A DNA stretch of 64,000 nt, taken from positions 310,001 to 374,000 of the forward strand of contig NZ_JPJI01000026.1 in assembly GCF_000732625.1 (NCBI RefSeq), given 5' to 3'. Origin of the DNA: Nonlabens ulvanivorans. Its GTDB lineage: Bacteria; Bacteroidota; Bacteroidia; Flavobacteriales; Flavobacteriaceae. Shown in pieces: positions 39,371 to 47,731 of this stretch. Below the pieces are notes generated by a model. That model was given only the letters and a program-made list of their open reading frames with translations. It did no database searches and had not been told where the DNA came from. The number at the start of each line of letters is the position of its first letter. Position 1 is the first letter of the stretch. A program made the position numbers and the translations under genes.

Positions 39371-39928
39371 TTACATCTCAAAATACTTCACAAACAAAAT
39401 AGATGGTATCATCAATACGCCATTATACAAAGCATGAAACAGCATAGAATAAAGTAAGCCTACTTTTACACGTATCAATCCTAGAAATAAACCAGTCACG
39501 ATTTGTGGTCCAGTGATGATAGGCAATAGTAGTATGGTCGTTAAACTAACTCCATAGTTTGAGATATGTACAGCACCAAAGGCTAAGGCAAACAAATAAA
39601 ATATCCATCTAAAATCACTGCGATCTACCGTACGGAAAAGTGTTATAGGTGCTCTAAAAATTAATTCTTCTAGCAATGGCGCTAGCACAACAGCAGCCAT
39701 CAAAATAAAATAGACAGACTCGTTCTTTACCATGTCCATGACCGCATGATTATCGGTATCAATAAGACCTAGAGCTTCAATACCATAAATAAGAATGGAA
39801 AAAGCGATGTTACCAACCATGATCATCCAGAACGATGTCCAGAATAATTTTACCTTTTGAGTATTGAAAACGTTATCACCTTTAAGGCAATCGGGATTTT
39901 TAAAGTAATCGAGAATATCTTGAACCAT
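39371..39928 (-). CDS. CPBP family intramembrane metalloprotease
   Basis: The 185-residue membrane protein carries the CPBP (Abi/CAAX-like) motifs: the glutamate pair in LEELIFRAP, FGAVHISN with the metal-binding His, and a second His in LFHALYNG. About five hydrophobic helices are visible. Members cleave or bind membrane substrates; in bacteria they are linked to bacteriocin self-immunity and envelope functions. No bacteriocin gene is adjacent, so the partner is unknown. The length is slightly short for the family. Confidence 0.82.
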   Translation of the reverse strand: MVQDILDYFKNPDCLKGDNVFNTQKVKLFWTSFWMIMVGNIAFSILIYGIEALGLIDTDNHAVMDMVKNESVYFILMAAVVLAPLLEELIFRAPITLFRTVDRSDFRWIFYLFALAFGAVHISNYGVSLTTILLLPIITGPQIVTGLFLGLIRVKVGLLYSMLFHALYNGVLMIPSILFVKYFEM

Positions 39929-40158
39929 CTAACTTATTTTAAAAGTTAGTATGGGATAAAGCAGATTTGTTACAGTTGCGTTATTGGAGAATAACAAATC
40001 TGAAATTAAAATATCACTATCATAACTTATCGCGTTGAAATAAGAATAGATACTTGTTTTTAACACATTAGCAAGGAAGTAAATTACAATTAGTAAGTCA
40101 GCGAGAAAACTCTTAGTAACTGAAAAGATCAATTATTTTATAAAGTCTTAGTTATTTT

Positions 40159-40527
40159 CTATTGATAGTAATCATGAATATCAACAACTGTGTCATTACC
40201 TTTTTTATAAAAGCTATATTCTCTAATTATCCCAATCCCATTTTCATCCACATCTACTCTTTTTTTAATTAATCCGGAACTCAAATCTTGGTTAGTTGTA
40301 AACTCTATTGAGTAAATTCCGCTCGCATTGAAATAATCGAAAAAAGTGTTAATCGGTTTTACTGTCAAATCAAAAGTTTCAGGTATTTCAGTAAGTCCTA
40401 ATTTTTTTCTCTCACTATTATATTCTATTCCGTATTTACTCTGATTCACATTAGTATATCCAGTTATAAATCCATAAACTAAGTATGCTATTATGATAAT
40501 TGAAGTAATAAGTATAATTTTTTTCAT
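40159..40527 (-). CDS. small membrane-anchored hypothetical protein
   Basis: The 122-residue product has one N-terminal membrane helix (residues 3-23, KIILITSIIIIAYLVYGFI) without a lipobox, then a soluble domain of about 95 residues with strand-like segments (IYSIEFTTNQDL, KRVDVDENGIGIIREYSFY). I do not recognise the family. It lies 89 bp after the TPM operon on the same strand. Nothing else is recognised in the 230 bp between it and the CPBP gene. Confidence 0.55.
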   Translation of the reverse strand: MKKIILITSIIIIAYLVYGFITGYTNVNQSKYGIEYNSERKKLGLTEIPETFDLTVKPINTFFDYFNASGIYSIEFTTNQDLSSGLIKKRVDVDENGIGIIREYSFYKKGNDTVVDIHDYYQ

Positions 40528-40615
40528 CTTCAGAATCTAATTGTCAATTGGTACCAAACTTCTATTAACGGTTTCTATGCTTGCAATAGAGTCTTTATAA
40601 ATTGTAGTCCATCCA

Positions 40616-40745
40616 CTACCAGCCACCGCTAGCACCACCACCACCAAAGCCGCCGCCGCCAAAGCCACCACCGAAGCCGCCGCCAGACGATCCACCACCA
40701 AAACCACCACCGCCAAAGCCGCCGCCCATACTGCCACGACCCATA
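40616..40745 (-). repeat. low-complexity glycine-rich coding repeat
   Basis: Tandem codons for GGGFGGGGFGGG-type units make a GC-rich (gcc/acc) block in an AT-rich region, which is prone to length change. Confidence 0.75.
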
Positions 40746-41404
40746 TTGCTCAGGATGATAATATCAAGTAAAGATGGATTACCACCACCACGACCACCAT
40801 TATTGCCGTTGATTTTACTAGCGCTTAAAATGATGAAAAAGAGAAAAATCCCAAAAATGATCAAAGAACTCCATGGAAAATCTTCTTTAGTAAAATCTCG
40901 TGATTCTGTAAATTCTCCAATTAATACTTTAAAAATAGCATCTACACCATCGTTAAGACCAGCGTAATAATCGCCTGTCTTAAAACGTGGTATCATAACG
41001 CCATTAATAATGCGCTCAGACAATAAGTCTGTCATGCGGTATTCTATACCATAACCAGTTGATATATCGACTTTACGATCTTCTACAGCCAGTAAAATAA
41101 CGATTCCATTATCTTCTTTTTCCTGACCTACACCCCATTTTTGTCCCCATTTTGTGGACACCATAGAGATATCATCGCCTTTAGTAGATGTAACGATAAA
41201 GACCACAATTTGTGTAGATGTAGAGTCTGCATAGCGCAGTAATTTATTTTCTAGCGATACACGTTGTGACTGGTCCAACAAACTGGCATAATCATACAGT
41301 GATGTCTGTAAATTATCTACCGGTTTTGGCGGAATTATAAATTGCCCATATACCTGTAAAGTAACCAGCAACAACAATCCTATAACAAAATGGAGCTTCT
41401 TCAT
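40616..41404 (-). CDS. TPM-domain protein with glycine-rich tail (YgcG-like)
   Basis: The 262-residue protein has a signal peptide (ending VYGQ), then a TPM_phosphatase domain (about 30-165, with NLQTSLYDYASLLDQSQR, STQIVVFIVTS, DNGIVILLAVEDRKVDISTGYG). A membrane helix follows (about 178-196), then a tail made almost wholly of Gly, Phe and Ser. The TPM domain is topologically extracytoplasmic here. Such proteins in lemA operons are envelope proteins of poorly known role. It is the last gene of a three-gene lemA-TPM-TPM operon and overlaps the preceding gene by 1 bp. Confidence 0.85.
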   Translation of the reverse strand: MKKLHFVIGLLLLVTLQVYGQFIIPPKPVDNLQTSLYDYASLLDQSQRVSLENKLLRYADSTSTQIVVFIVTSTKGDDISMVSTKWGQKWGVGQEKEDNGIVILLAVEDRKVDISTGYGIEYRMTDLLSERIINGVMIPRFKTGDYYAGLNDGVDAIFKVLIGEFTESRDFTKEDFPWSSLIIFGIFLFFIILSASKINGNNGGRGGGNPSLLDIIILSNMGRGSMGGGFGGGGFGGGSSGGGFGGGFGGGGFGGGGASGGW

Positions 41405-41856
41405 TAACTGGTCGTTATCTCATCTGGTAGTTCATTGACATCATCTACATCCCATGGGAAATAGCACGCTAACTGTTCACCGGTAAGGTGTATGGCATCT
41501 ATAAGGCCTTTGTGAAATACGCTTTCGCGAAAGCGTGATACCAACAACTCTTTAATACTTACCCAAAAATCGTCTCCTACATGCTGGTGTATCCCATGAT
41601 CACCGATAATGGCAAATTTGCGATCTGTAACGGCGATATAAAATAGGATACCGTTTTCATCCTTTGTATTATCCATTTTAAGTAGATGAAAAATCTCTTG
41701 CGCACGTACATAAGCGTCACCAGCGCAGTGAGATTCGAGATGTACTCTTATCTCACCACTTGTGGTACGTTCTGCCTTTCTAATGGCGGCAATGATTTGC
41801 TGCTCTTGTGCGGCAGTGAGAAAATTTTCTACTTTAGAACCCATGGTATTAGTCAA
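41404..41856 (-). CDS. TPM-domain protein, short
   Basis: The 150-residue protein consists of one TPM domain without signal peptide or membrane helix. Landmarks are FLTAAQEQQIIAAIRKAERTTSGEIRVHLE, DENGILFYIAVTDRKFAIIGDHGIHQHVG and VSRFRESVFHKGLIDAI. It differs from its neighbour in lacking export and membrane elements, so it may stay in the cytoplasm. The RFRES within it is encoded by the palindromic repeat (41520-41535). It overlaps lemA upstream by 8 bp and the next TPM gene by 1 bp, which indicates translational coupling. Confidence 0.85.
   Translation of the reverse strand: MTNTMGSKVENFLTAAQEQQIIAAIRKAERTTSGEIRVHLESHCAGDAYVRAQEIFHLLKMDNTKDENGILFYIAVTDRKFAIIGDHGIHQHVGDDFWVSIKELLVSRFRESVFHKGLIDAIHLTGEQLACYFPWDVDDVNELPDEITTS
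41520..41535. repeat. palindromic repeat CGCTTTCGCGAAAGCG, coding
   Basis: Exact core, read as RFRES in the short TPM gene. It is the last copy before a 12-kb stretch without any. Confidence 0.9.
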
Positions 41857-42472
41857 ATAAGTCTTCTACAACAGGTGCGGTTTCTGATCCAGCCTCTGCC
41901 TGGAAATATGGCGAACCAGTAAAGCCAAACCATGATGCATAGAATCTACCTGGTATCATACCTATGTGTGCGTTATATGCTTTAACGTCACCATTGTAAC
42001 GGTTACGCTCTGTATTGATACGATTTTCTGTACGTTCTAGTTCGTTGATGAGTTCTAGGAAATTCTCGTTGGCTTTAAGGTCTGGATAGTTCTCATAGGT
42101 AGCAAGTAAACGTCCTAGCCCAGAACTTACCGCACCTTGTGCCTGAGAGAATTCTTGAATTTGCTCACTGGTTAAGTTTGATGCATCGACGTTAATAGAA
42201 GTTGCTTTGGCACGAGCCTCTATCACTTGCGTCAGTGTTTCTTGTTCAAACTCTGCATATTTTTTGGCCGTTGCGACTATATTAGGTATAAGATCTGCAC
42301 GACGTTGATAACTACTTTCTACGTTTGCCCATTGCGCTTGTACATTTTCTTTAAGTCCTATCGCGTTGTTATACCAGCTGTATGCGTTAATCGCGATAAT
42401 AATGGCGATAACCACTACACCTATTAATCCTAATCCTGCGCAGCCTAAGCCCGCAAATTTTGCTTTACTCAT
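41849..42472 (-). CDS. lemA: LemA family protein
   Basis: The 207-residue protein has an N-terminal membrane helix (about 12-32), then the helical LemA domain: YNNAIGLKENVQAQWANVESSYQRRADLIPNIV, AQGAVSSGLGRLLATYENYPDLKANENF and LERTENRINTERNRYN. These are the most conserved blocks of the family. LemA proteins are cytoplasmic-membrane proteins of unknown biochemical function, repeatedly paired with TPM proteins as here. It is the first gene of the operon. Confidence 0.93.
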   Translation of the reverse strand: MSKAKFAGLGCAGLGLIGVVVIAIIIAINAYSWYNNAIGLKENVQAQWANVESSYQRRADLIPNIVATAKKYAEFEQETLTQVIEARAKATSINVDASNLTSEQIQEFSQAQGAVSSGLGRLLATYENYPDLKANENFLELINELERTENRINTERNRYNGDVKAYNAHIGMIPGRFYASWFGFTGSPYFQAEAGSETAPVVEDLFD

Positions 42473-42691
42473 AATCTTTTATTTAATGTAATTTATTGGT
42501 ATCTAATTAAGGTCTAAAGTTACAAAAAAGAATGGTGGACTATTAAAAGGAATCGGGATGTTGCATGCTATCCGACTAAGGTGAGTTTTGTATCTGTTAA
42601 ACGCTTTTTTGCGATCTTAATGCTGTAGATTTATTATTTTAAAGAATACTATATTCCTGTTGAAACAGCAGATATCTTTCCTATGGATTCA

Positions 42692-42722
42692 TAAAAAAAG
42701 ACCTGATTGCTCAGGTCTTTTT
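42692..42722. terminator. terminator downstream of ssb
   Basis: A 12-bp stem (aaaaagacctga / tcaggtcttttt) with a 4-nt loop and A/T runs, 22 bp past the ssb stop on the minus strand. Confidence 0.85.
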
Positions 42723-42743
42723 AAATATAAAATGGATAGTGGT

Positions 42744-43082
42744 TTAAGCTTTATTTCCCATAAGAAGTAGCTCGCTGCATACAATCTCTGTAACGTATCT
42801 TTTGATACCATCTTTATCTTCATAAGATCTAGAGGTCAGTTTTCCCTCAACACCTATTTGGTTCCCTTTTTGAACGTACTGCTCTACAATGTCTGCGGTT
42901 TTTCCCCAGGCGATAATGTTGTGCCATTGGGTATCGTTTACTAGCTCGCCTTGCTTATTTTTATAACGATCTGTTGTTGCGATAGAGAATTTTGCCAGTT
43001 TATTACCAGAGTCTAAAACTTTGATTTCTGGAGTCTGACCTAGGTTACCGATTAACTGTACTTTGTTTCTTAATGTGCTCAT
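42744..43082 (-). CDS. ssb: single-stranded DNA-binding protein, short form without acidic tip
   Basis: The 112-residue protein is one OB fold of the SSB family: NKVQLIGNLGQTPEIKVLDSGNKLAKFSIAT, NDTQWHNIIAWGKTADIVEQYVQKGNQIGVEGKL, then YVTEIVCSELLLM. It ends at LLLMGNKA and lacks both the flexible linker and the acidic C-terminal tip (DDIPF type) by which SSB recruits replication and repair proteins. It may therefore be an accessory SSB beside a full-length one encoded elsewhere. It is monocistronic. Confidence 0.9.
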   Translation of the reverse strand: MSTLRNKVQLIGNLGQTPEIKVLDSGNKLAKFSIATTDRYKNKQGELVNDTQWHNIIAWGKTADIVEQYVQKGNQIGVEGKLTSRSYEDKDGIKRYVTEIVCSELLLMGNKA

Positions 43083-43357
43083 AATTAAATTGTTTTTGTA
43101 TGGATTAAATTAGTTTATATATCGTGACATCATTGTTTGTTTGTTGATGACGGTGCAAATATGTGACGAGTTAAAAGTTGTATAAGTATTTTAAACGTTT
43201 GTTTACGTTTATTTACGTTTGTAATGGTTTAAATCGCTTTTAAGTCATTAAAACACTATGTAATAGCATTTTAATAATTAAGATGAGATTTTAATAAAAA
43301 CTAATTGATAAAGTTGTAAAATTGATTTTAGAACATGTTGTATATCATTTAATTAAG

Positions 43358-43870
43358 ATGAGAAACTGGAATAACAATAAATGGATTTTTAAAAGTGACG
43401 GAGCATTAAGAGATATTTATGTCCAAAACACAATAGTTTCTGATTGAGAAAAAGTGATAGACTTGCTAAATTCTAAATACCAAATCACATTCGGAGTTTA
43501 TCAAGATGATCTAAAAAACAAGATTGACTTTGATTTCGTCAGAACGATGTTTAAAGATGAAACTGGCGAATTCGAAACTAAAACTGCTACGATTGATCTA
43601 AATGTGATTGTTATTAAATGTTACTTTTTTATTGAAAACCAAATCGAATTTGATATAACCCCAACAGATATCAAAAGCGTACAAGAACTAAACAATCTTA
43701 TTAATTTTATGAAATCGATTAGTCTAAGATTGGGTAAACAGGTAACTCTTTGTGGTCAAAACCAACCTGAATTTCCATTAATAAAAATTGATCATAAAAA
43801 TGGAATTGAGAAAATATTGACTAAAAAAGATGCTGAAAACTTATGGAATGAATTTATTAAATCAAACTAA
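43358..43870 (+). pseudogene. nonsense-interrupted gene, possible immunity-type protein
   Basis: An ATG at 43358 opens a frame that reads 29 residues (start MRNWNNNKWIFKSDGALRDI) and meets TGA at 43445-43447. The same frame then continues open to the stop at 43870 (138 residues counted from the GTG at 43454). The context SD-stop-EKVIDLLNSKY fits a former Trp codon (TGG to TGA). Restored, the protein would be about 170 residues, small and soluble. The opening pattern K-W-I-F-K-x-D-G-x-L-R-D-I-Y resembles small immunity-like proteins of Bacteroidota, which is inference from memory. Alternatively the GTG is a true start. The region is very AT-rich. The 276 bp back to ssb contain nothing recognised. 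Confidence 0.55.
43445..43447 (+). other. in-frame TGA interrupting the 43358-43870 frame
   Basis: The TGA falls between two open segments of the same frame, with no frameshift. A single G-to-A change from TGG would explain it. Confidence 0.55.
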
Positions 43871-43880
43871 AAGGAGTTAA

Positions 43881-44345
43881 ATGGGAATATTTGACAAAAT
43901 TTTTGGAAGCAAAAAAGAGAAGTCTTCTGAAAACTCAACAAATCAAGACATGAGATTAGAGTATAATGTCATGAAAAATATCTCAATAGGTAAAAGTCTT
44001 AAATATGAGAATTCTGAACAATTCAAACCAATTGAAAATGGTATTTATCAAGATTTAAAAGATAATGATGATACAAAATACCGAATGACTATTTGTTATG
44101 AATTAGAACCTGATAATGAAACCAACAACCAATATCCGCTAGAAGATATATTAGATAAGTATTATCTATATGTTGCTGACTTTTTAGAAACTGAAAACCA
44201 TACAGGACCTAATAAATTTAAGCTTGAACTGGCCGGAGAATTAACAGACATTAAAAATGGTCAAAAAATAATAGGTAAGAAAGTATATAATCAAGAATTT
44301 GAAGATGATGATGGACAGATAAGAGTACATCTAAAAATTGAGTAA
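43881..44345 (+). CDS. hypothetical small protein
   Basis: I do not recognise this 154-residue protein. It starts MGIFDKIFGSKKEKSSENS, an amphipathic N-terminus followed by a polar linker. The rest is an acidic alpha/beta domain with TKYRMTICYELEPDNE, PLEDILDKYYLYVADFLE and GQIRVHLKIE. No signal or membrane segment is seen. A good ribosome site (aaggagtt) lies 5 bp before the ATG. It begins 10 bp after the interrupted gene, so the two belong to one small operon in an AT-rich island. Confidence 0.6.
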   Translation: MGIFDKIFGSKKEKSSENSTNQDMRLEYNVMKNISIGKSLKYENSEQFKPIENGIYQDLKDNDDTKYRMTICYELEPDNETNNQYPLEDILDKYYLYVADFLETENHTGPNKFKLELAGELTDIKNGQKIIGKKVYNQEFEDDDGQIRVHLKIE

Positions 44346-44472
44346 AACTATATATAAATTCAATCTTACAATTTGAAAACAGACTTATGCTAAATTGAAA
44401 GGTTATTAATTTGTCAATGTACGATATGTCATAAACTATACGGTAAGCATATCACTCAAGCACATCTAGTCC

Positions 44473-45069
44473 CTATAATTTATCTTTTAAGTGATTTAAA
44501 AATTCACTGTAATGATCTAATTCTAAAGGGACATCGGCATTTTTTTCCATATCGTGAAAGTGATGTGTTGCTAATAATTGCATTCCTGTAAAAGCATTCA
44601 TTTTGTGAAACCCAAACATGACTCCATTGTCAACACTTCTTTGATCAAAAAATTCATTTTCTAATGTAAAAGCCGTTTTAGGAGCATTCCAACTAGTGGT
44701 CAGCACATATTTTTTTCCATGCATTAAACCACCAGTTCCGTAATTGATGTTTGGATTTTTTCTACTTCTTCCATCGCTGGTATAAATACCATTTTGGTGA
44801 CCTTCTGTAAAAACTTCATCTATGTATTTTTTGAAACCAAAGGGAATTTGAAACCACCATATAGGTGTATGATAAATGACTAGGTCTGCCCATTTAAACT
44901 TTTCGACCTCATCTTTGGCATTATATGAATCACCTACTTGGGTACATTTAATTTCAAAACCATCTAAAGATTCAAAAAACGAAATAGTGGTATTAAAAAG
45001 GGTTTCATTAAATCGTCCTCCAGAATGTGCAAATGGATGACTTCCATTAATTATAAATATGTTTTTCAT
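44473..45069 (-). CDS. mdaB: NAD(P)H quinone oxidoreductase (MdaB family)
   Basis: The 198-residue protein has the flavodoxin-like fold of the MdaB/KefF group: IFIINGSHPFAHSGGRFNETL at the FMN/FAD phosphate loop, WADLVIYHTPIWWFQIPFGFKKYIDEVFTEGH, TSDGRSRKNPNINYGTGGLMHGKKY and LTTSWNAPKTAF. These enzymes carry out two-electron reduction of quinones and related electrophiles. It is transcribed away from a LysR gene, with a shared control region, which suggests that the regulator controls it. Confidence 0.92.
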   Translation of the reverse strand: MKNIFIINGSHPFAHSGGRFNETLFNTTISFFESLDGFEIKCTQVGDSYNAKDEVEKFKWADLVIYHTPIWWFQIPFGFKKYIDEVFTEGHQNGIYTSDGRSRKNPNINYGTGGLMHGKKYVLTTSWNAPKTAFTLENEFFDQRSVDNGVMFGFHKMNAFTGMQLLATHHFHDMEKNADVPLELDHYSEFLNHLKDKL

Positions 45070-45092
45070 AGATCTCTTATTTTATTTTGGGA

Positions 45093-45100
45093 CAAAATTA
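45093..45100 (-). promoter_or_regulatory. putative -7 element for mdaB
   Basis: TAATTTTG on the minus strand, 24 bp upstream of the mdaB ATG. Confidence 0.5.
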
Positions 45101-45113
45101 AGTCGACACTATT

Positions 45114-45129
45114 TATTATAAAAATAATA
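45114..45129. promoter_or_regulatory. candidate LysR operator
   Basis: TATTATAAAAATAATA is a perfect inverted repeat with 6-bp arms and a 4-bp centre and includes a T-N11-A LysR box. It sits between the two divergent -7 elements. A shorter copy (TATTATAATA) occurs at 45151-45160. Confidence 0.55.
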
Positions 45130-45136
45130 CAAATCA

Positions 45137-45144
45137 TACCTTTG
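45137..45144 (+). promoter_or_regulatory. putative -7 element for the LysR gene
   Basis: TACCTTTG, matching TAnnTTTG, 19 bp before the ATG at 45164. Confidence 0.5.
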
Positions 45145-45163
45145 TATAAATATTATAATAGTT

Positions 45164-46075
45164 ATGGTAAATTTGGAGTGGTATAGAACTTTTAAAGAAA
45201 TATATGAAAATGGAACCTTGACCAAAGCTTCTGTTGCCTTATATGCATCACAACCAGGAGTTAGTGTACACTTAAATGCTTTAGAAGCGTATGTAGGTAA
45301 GAAGTTATTTGAAAGAACATCAAGAAAAATGATTCCAACAGAAGACGGGAAATTTTTATATGAATATATTATTGAGTCTTTAAATAAACTAGAGATAGCA
45401 GAGCAACATTTTAAAAAAACGACTCAAGAAAAAAATCCTTCTTTAAATATTGGGATGTGTTCAGAAATGTTTCAGCTTATTATTGAACCTGAAATTCCAA
45501 ACCTAAACTTTGATCTAGTCGCTAGGTTTGGAGCACATACAGATTTAATAAAAGATCTTAATAATGGAATATTAGATTTGGTTATCACACCTAATAAACA
45601 GAATGAAAAAAGATCTTTGGTGGAATACCTTCCTTTTTCAAAAGAAAGAATTGTCTTGATCGCAGGAAATAAAACAAATACTGATGACATTCAAAGTCTT
45701 ATCAATGCTAATCAATTTGATGAATTAGAAGAAGAACTACTCAAAAATGTATGGTATAGCTCATCAAACGAAATGGAACATTTCAGACGTTTTTGGTTTG
45801 AGAATTTCAATAAAAAGCCTGCCTTCAAACCCAACTATATTTTACCCAATATCACTTCCATTATTCGATGTTTAAACAATGGAAAAGGATTAGCTTTAGT
45901 TCCAGATTTCTTATGTCAAGAAGAAATTCGAAGAAACGAAATTGAATTGGTTTGGAATGGAAAAGTTAAAACAGAAAACACCTTATATTTTGCATCTAGA
46001 ACAGATTTGAAGTACAAAAAAGAACTTGATACCATACAGAATATTTTTAAATCAAAAATGAAGTCTATGTCCTAA
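45164..46075 (+). CDS. LysR family transcriptional regulator
   Basis: The 303-residue protein has the LysR winged HTH at its N-terminus (about 1-60: TFKEIYENGTLTKASVALYASQPGVSVHLNALEAYVGKKLFERT), then a substrate-binding domain of type 2 periplasmic-protein fold (90-300). LysR proteins usually control a divergent neighbour, here mdaB, in response to a small ligand, for example a quinone or electrophile. The ligand is inferred only from the target enzyme. The two genes are 94 bp apart with palindromic candidate sites between. Confidence 0.92.
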   Translation: MVNLEWYRTFKEIYENGTLTKASVALYASQPGVSVHLNALEAYVGKKLFERTSRKMIPTEDGKFLYEYIIESLNKLEIAEQHFKKTTQEKNPSLNIGMCSEMFQLIIEPEIPNLNFDLVARFGAHTDLIKDLNNGILDLVITPNKQNEKRSLVEYLPFSKERIVLIAGNKTNTDDIQSLINANQFDELEEELLKNVWYSSSNEMEHFRRFWFENFNKKPAFKPNYILPNITSIIRCLNNGKGLALVPDFLCQEEIRRNEIELVWNGKVKTENTLYFASRTDLKYKKELDTIQNIFKSKMKSMS

Positions 46076-46191
46076 ACTAAAGACCTGAGAAGAAATAATT
46101 TATCAAAACGAAACTAGAGTACAACACTTACCAACGATACTTCAAGCTTTTTTATCTTTACCATTCCATAATTTTTAGATTTCTAATACCA

Positions 46192-47643
46192 TTGAGTAAC
46201 GAGCAGCAACATCATTCTTGCTGGACCAGCTGTCCAGATTGTCAAGGTCGAGGCAAGAAAAGTGGCCGCTTGCGCAAAAAAGATAAGTTGGCTTATCAAA
46301 AAGCTTTAGAGCAATTTGAAAACAGTGATCAGAAAGGCATTGCGCCTACTCGACCTAAAGCGCATTTACACATTTGTAAAATATGCCATGGAAAAGGTAT
46401 TATTCCTTCTACAAATTTCCCAACACCTGACGCAGAGGACTATCCGCACGTGGCTATTATCGGCGGCGGAATCGGTGGCGTGGCACTTGCAGTAGCTTGT
46501 TTACATCGTGGTATACCGTTTACTTTATATGAACGCGACAGTAGTTTTGATGCAAGATCACAAGGTTATGGATTAACCTTACAACAGGCCAGCAAAGCTA
46601 TTGAAGGCTTAGGAATCGAAACACTTAAAGATGGACTGATATCCACAAAACATGTAGTACATACACCTGAAGGTAATGTTGTAGGTGAATGGGGAATTAG
46701 AAAATGGTTGCCATCAGAAAACAAACCATATCCAAAACGAACCAATATTCATATTGCGAGACAATCCCTTAGATTAGAATTAATCAACCAATTAGGTGGA
46801 CCTCAACATATTCAATGGAATCATCAATTAATCGATGTCCAAACTGCCCTAGAAAACGGTGGAGCATTGACTTTTAATGTCAACGGAGAAAAGAAAACCG
46901 TTCAAGCAGATTTAATTGTAGGTGCAGATGGTATACGCAGTACGGTGCGCAAACAACTTATAGGAGAAGAACGCACACCTTTAAGATACTTAGACTGTAT
47001 TGTGATTTTAGGTATTTGCCCTTTGGACCAACTTAAGAATGTGGAAAGTTCTTTATTAGATTCGGCAACGGTTTTTCAAACTGCTAATGGAAATGAGAGA
47101 ATCTATATGATGCCATATGATGCTCATTCTGTAATGTGGCAACTCAGTTTCCCGATTTCAGAACAAGAAGCTAAAGATTTAAGTTTAAAAGGTGCTCAAG
47201 CCCTAAAGACTGAAGCCCAATTAAGAACTCCATGGCATGATCCTATTCCGCAAATTCTCGAAGCTACTAAAGAATCAGATATTACCGGTTATCCTGTTTA
47301 TGATCGTGAATTGTTAAATCCAGACTTATTAAGTCATAGTAAAGTGGTGACCTTAATAGGTGATGCGGCGCATCCTATGAGTCCATTTAAAGGACAAGGC
47401 GCAAATCAAGCTTTACTGGATGCTTTATCCTTAGCTCGCTGTATCACTATGGGTTGCAGACCACAATCCAACTGGCGAGAAGTAGGATTAAAGAAAAGTG
47501 TCTTAAAAGACTTTGAAACTGAAATGCTTCAACGTACCGCTACTAAAGTGAAAGATTCGGCTGCCGCAGCACAATTTCTACATTCTGATGTTGTACTTCA
47601 TGAAGGAGATGAACCTAGAGGTCGTTGTCTAAAACGTAGATAA
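46192..47643 (+). CDS. FAD-dependent monooxygenase with N-terminal zinc-ribbon
   Basis: The 483-residue protein opens with a cysteine module (CWTSCPDCQGRGKKSGR, then HLHICKICHGKGI; Cys10, 14, 17, 62 and 65), resembling the CxxCxGxG zinc-binding modules of DnaJ. It continues into a class A flavin monooxygenase: dinucleotide fold GGGIGGVALAV (91 onward) and TLYERD, GADGIRSTVRKQL, and the flavin-ribose motif GDAAHPMSPFKGQGANQALLDA near residue 390. Such enzymes hydroxylate aromatic or polyketide substrates using NAD(P)H and O2. The TTG at 46192 is the likely start, because the cysteine module begins within ten codons. It lies next to the TetR cluster and may belong to the same detoxification programme. 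Confidence 0.85.
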   Translation: MSNEQQHHSCWTSCPDCQGRGKKSGRLRKKDKLAYQKALEQFENSDQKGIAPTRPKAHLHICKICHGKGIIPSTNFPTPDAEDYPHVAIIGGGIGGVALAVACLHRGIPFTLYERDSSFDARSQGYGLTLQQASKAIEGLGIETLKDGLISTKHVVHTPEGNVVGEWGIRKWLPSENKPYPKRTNIHIARQSLRLELINQLGGPQHIQWNHQLIDVQTALENGGALTFNVNGEKKTVQADLIVGADGIRSTVRKQLIGEERTPLRYLDCIVILGICPLDQLKNVESSLLDSATVFQTANGNERIYMMPYDAHSVMWQLSFPISEQEAKDLSLKGAQALKTEAQLRTPWHDPIPQILEATKESDITGYPVYDRELLNPDLLSHSKVVTLIGDAAHPMSPFKGQGANQALLDALSLARCITMGCRPQSNWREVGLKKSVLKDFETEMLQRTATKVKDSAAAAQFLHSDVVLHEGDEPRGRCLKRR

Positions 47644-47731
47644 TTGTACCAGCCCAAATCCATTAATATTAATGTTTTACTTAAACTGAAATAAGGTTAT
47701 TGATAATTATTAGTTAAAAGCTTTTTTAATA

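Noticed and set aside
39929-40132. A 67-codon minus-strand frame directly upstream of the CPBP protease gene
   Set aside because: The composition looks random (many Ser, Asn, Leu), with no motif or ribosome site. It occupies an AT-rich intergenic gap.
40537-40737. An Ala/Val-rich minus-strand frame over the end of the TPM gene
   Set aside because: It is the alternative reading of glycine codon repeats (gcc/acc tracts), giving an artificial poly-Ala/Val peptide.
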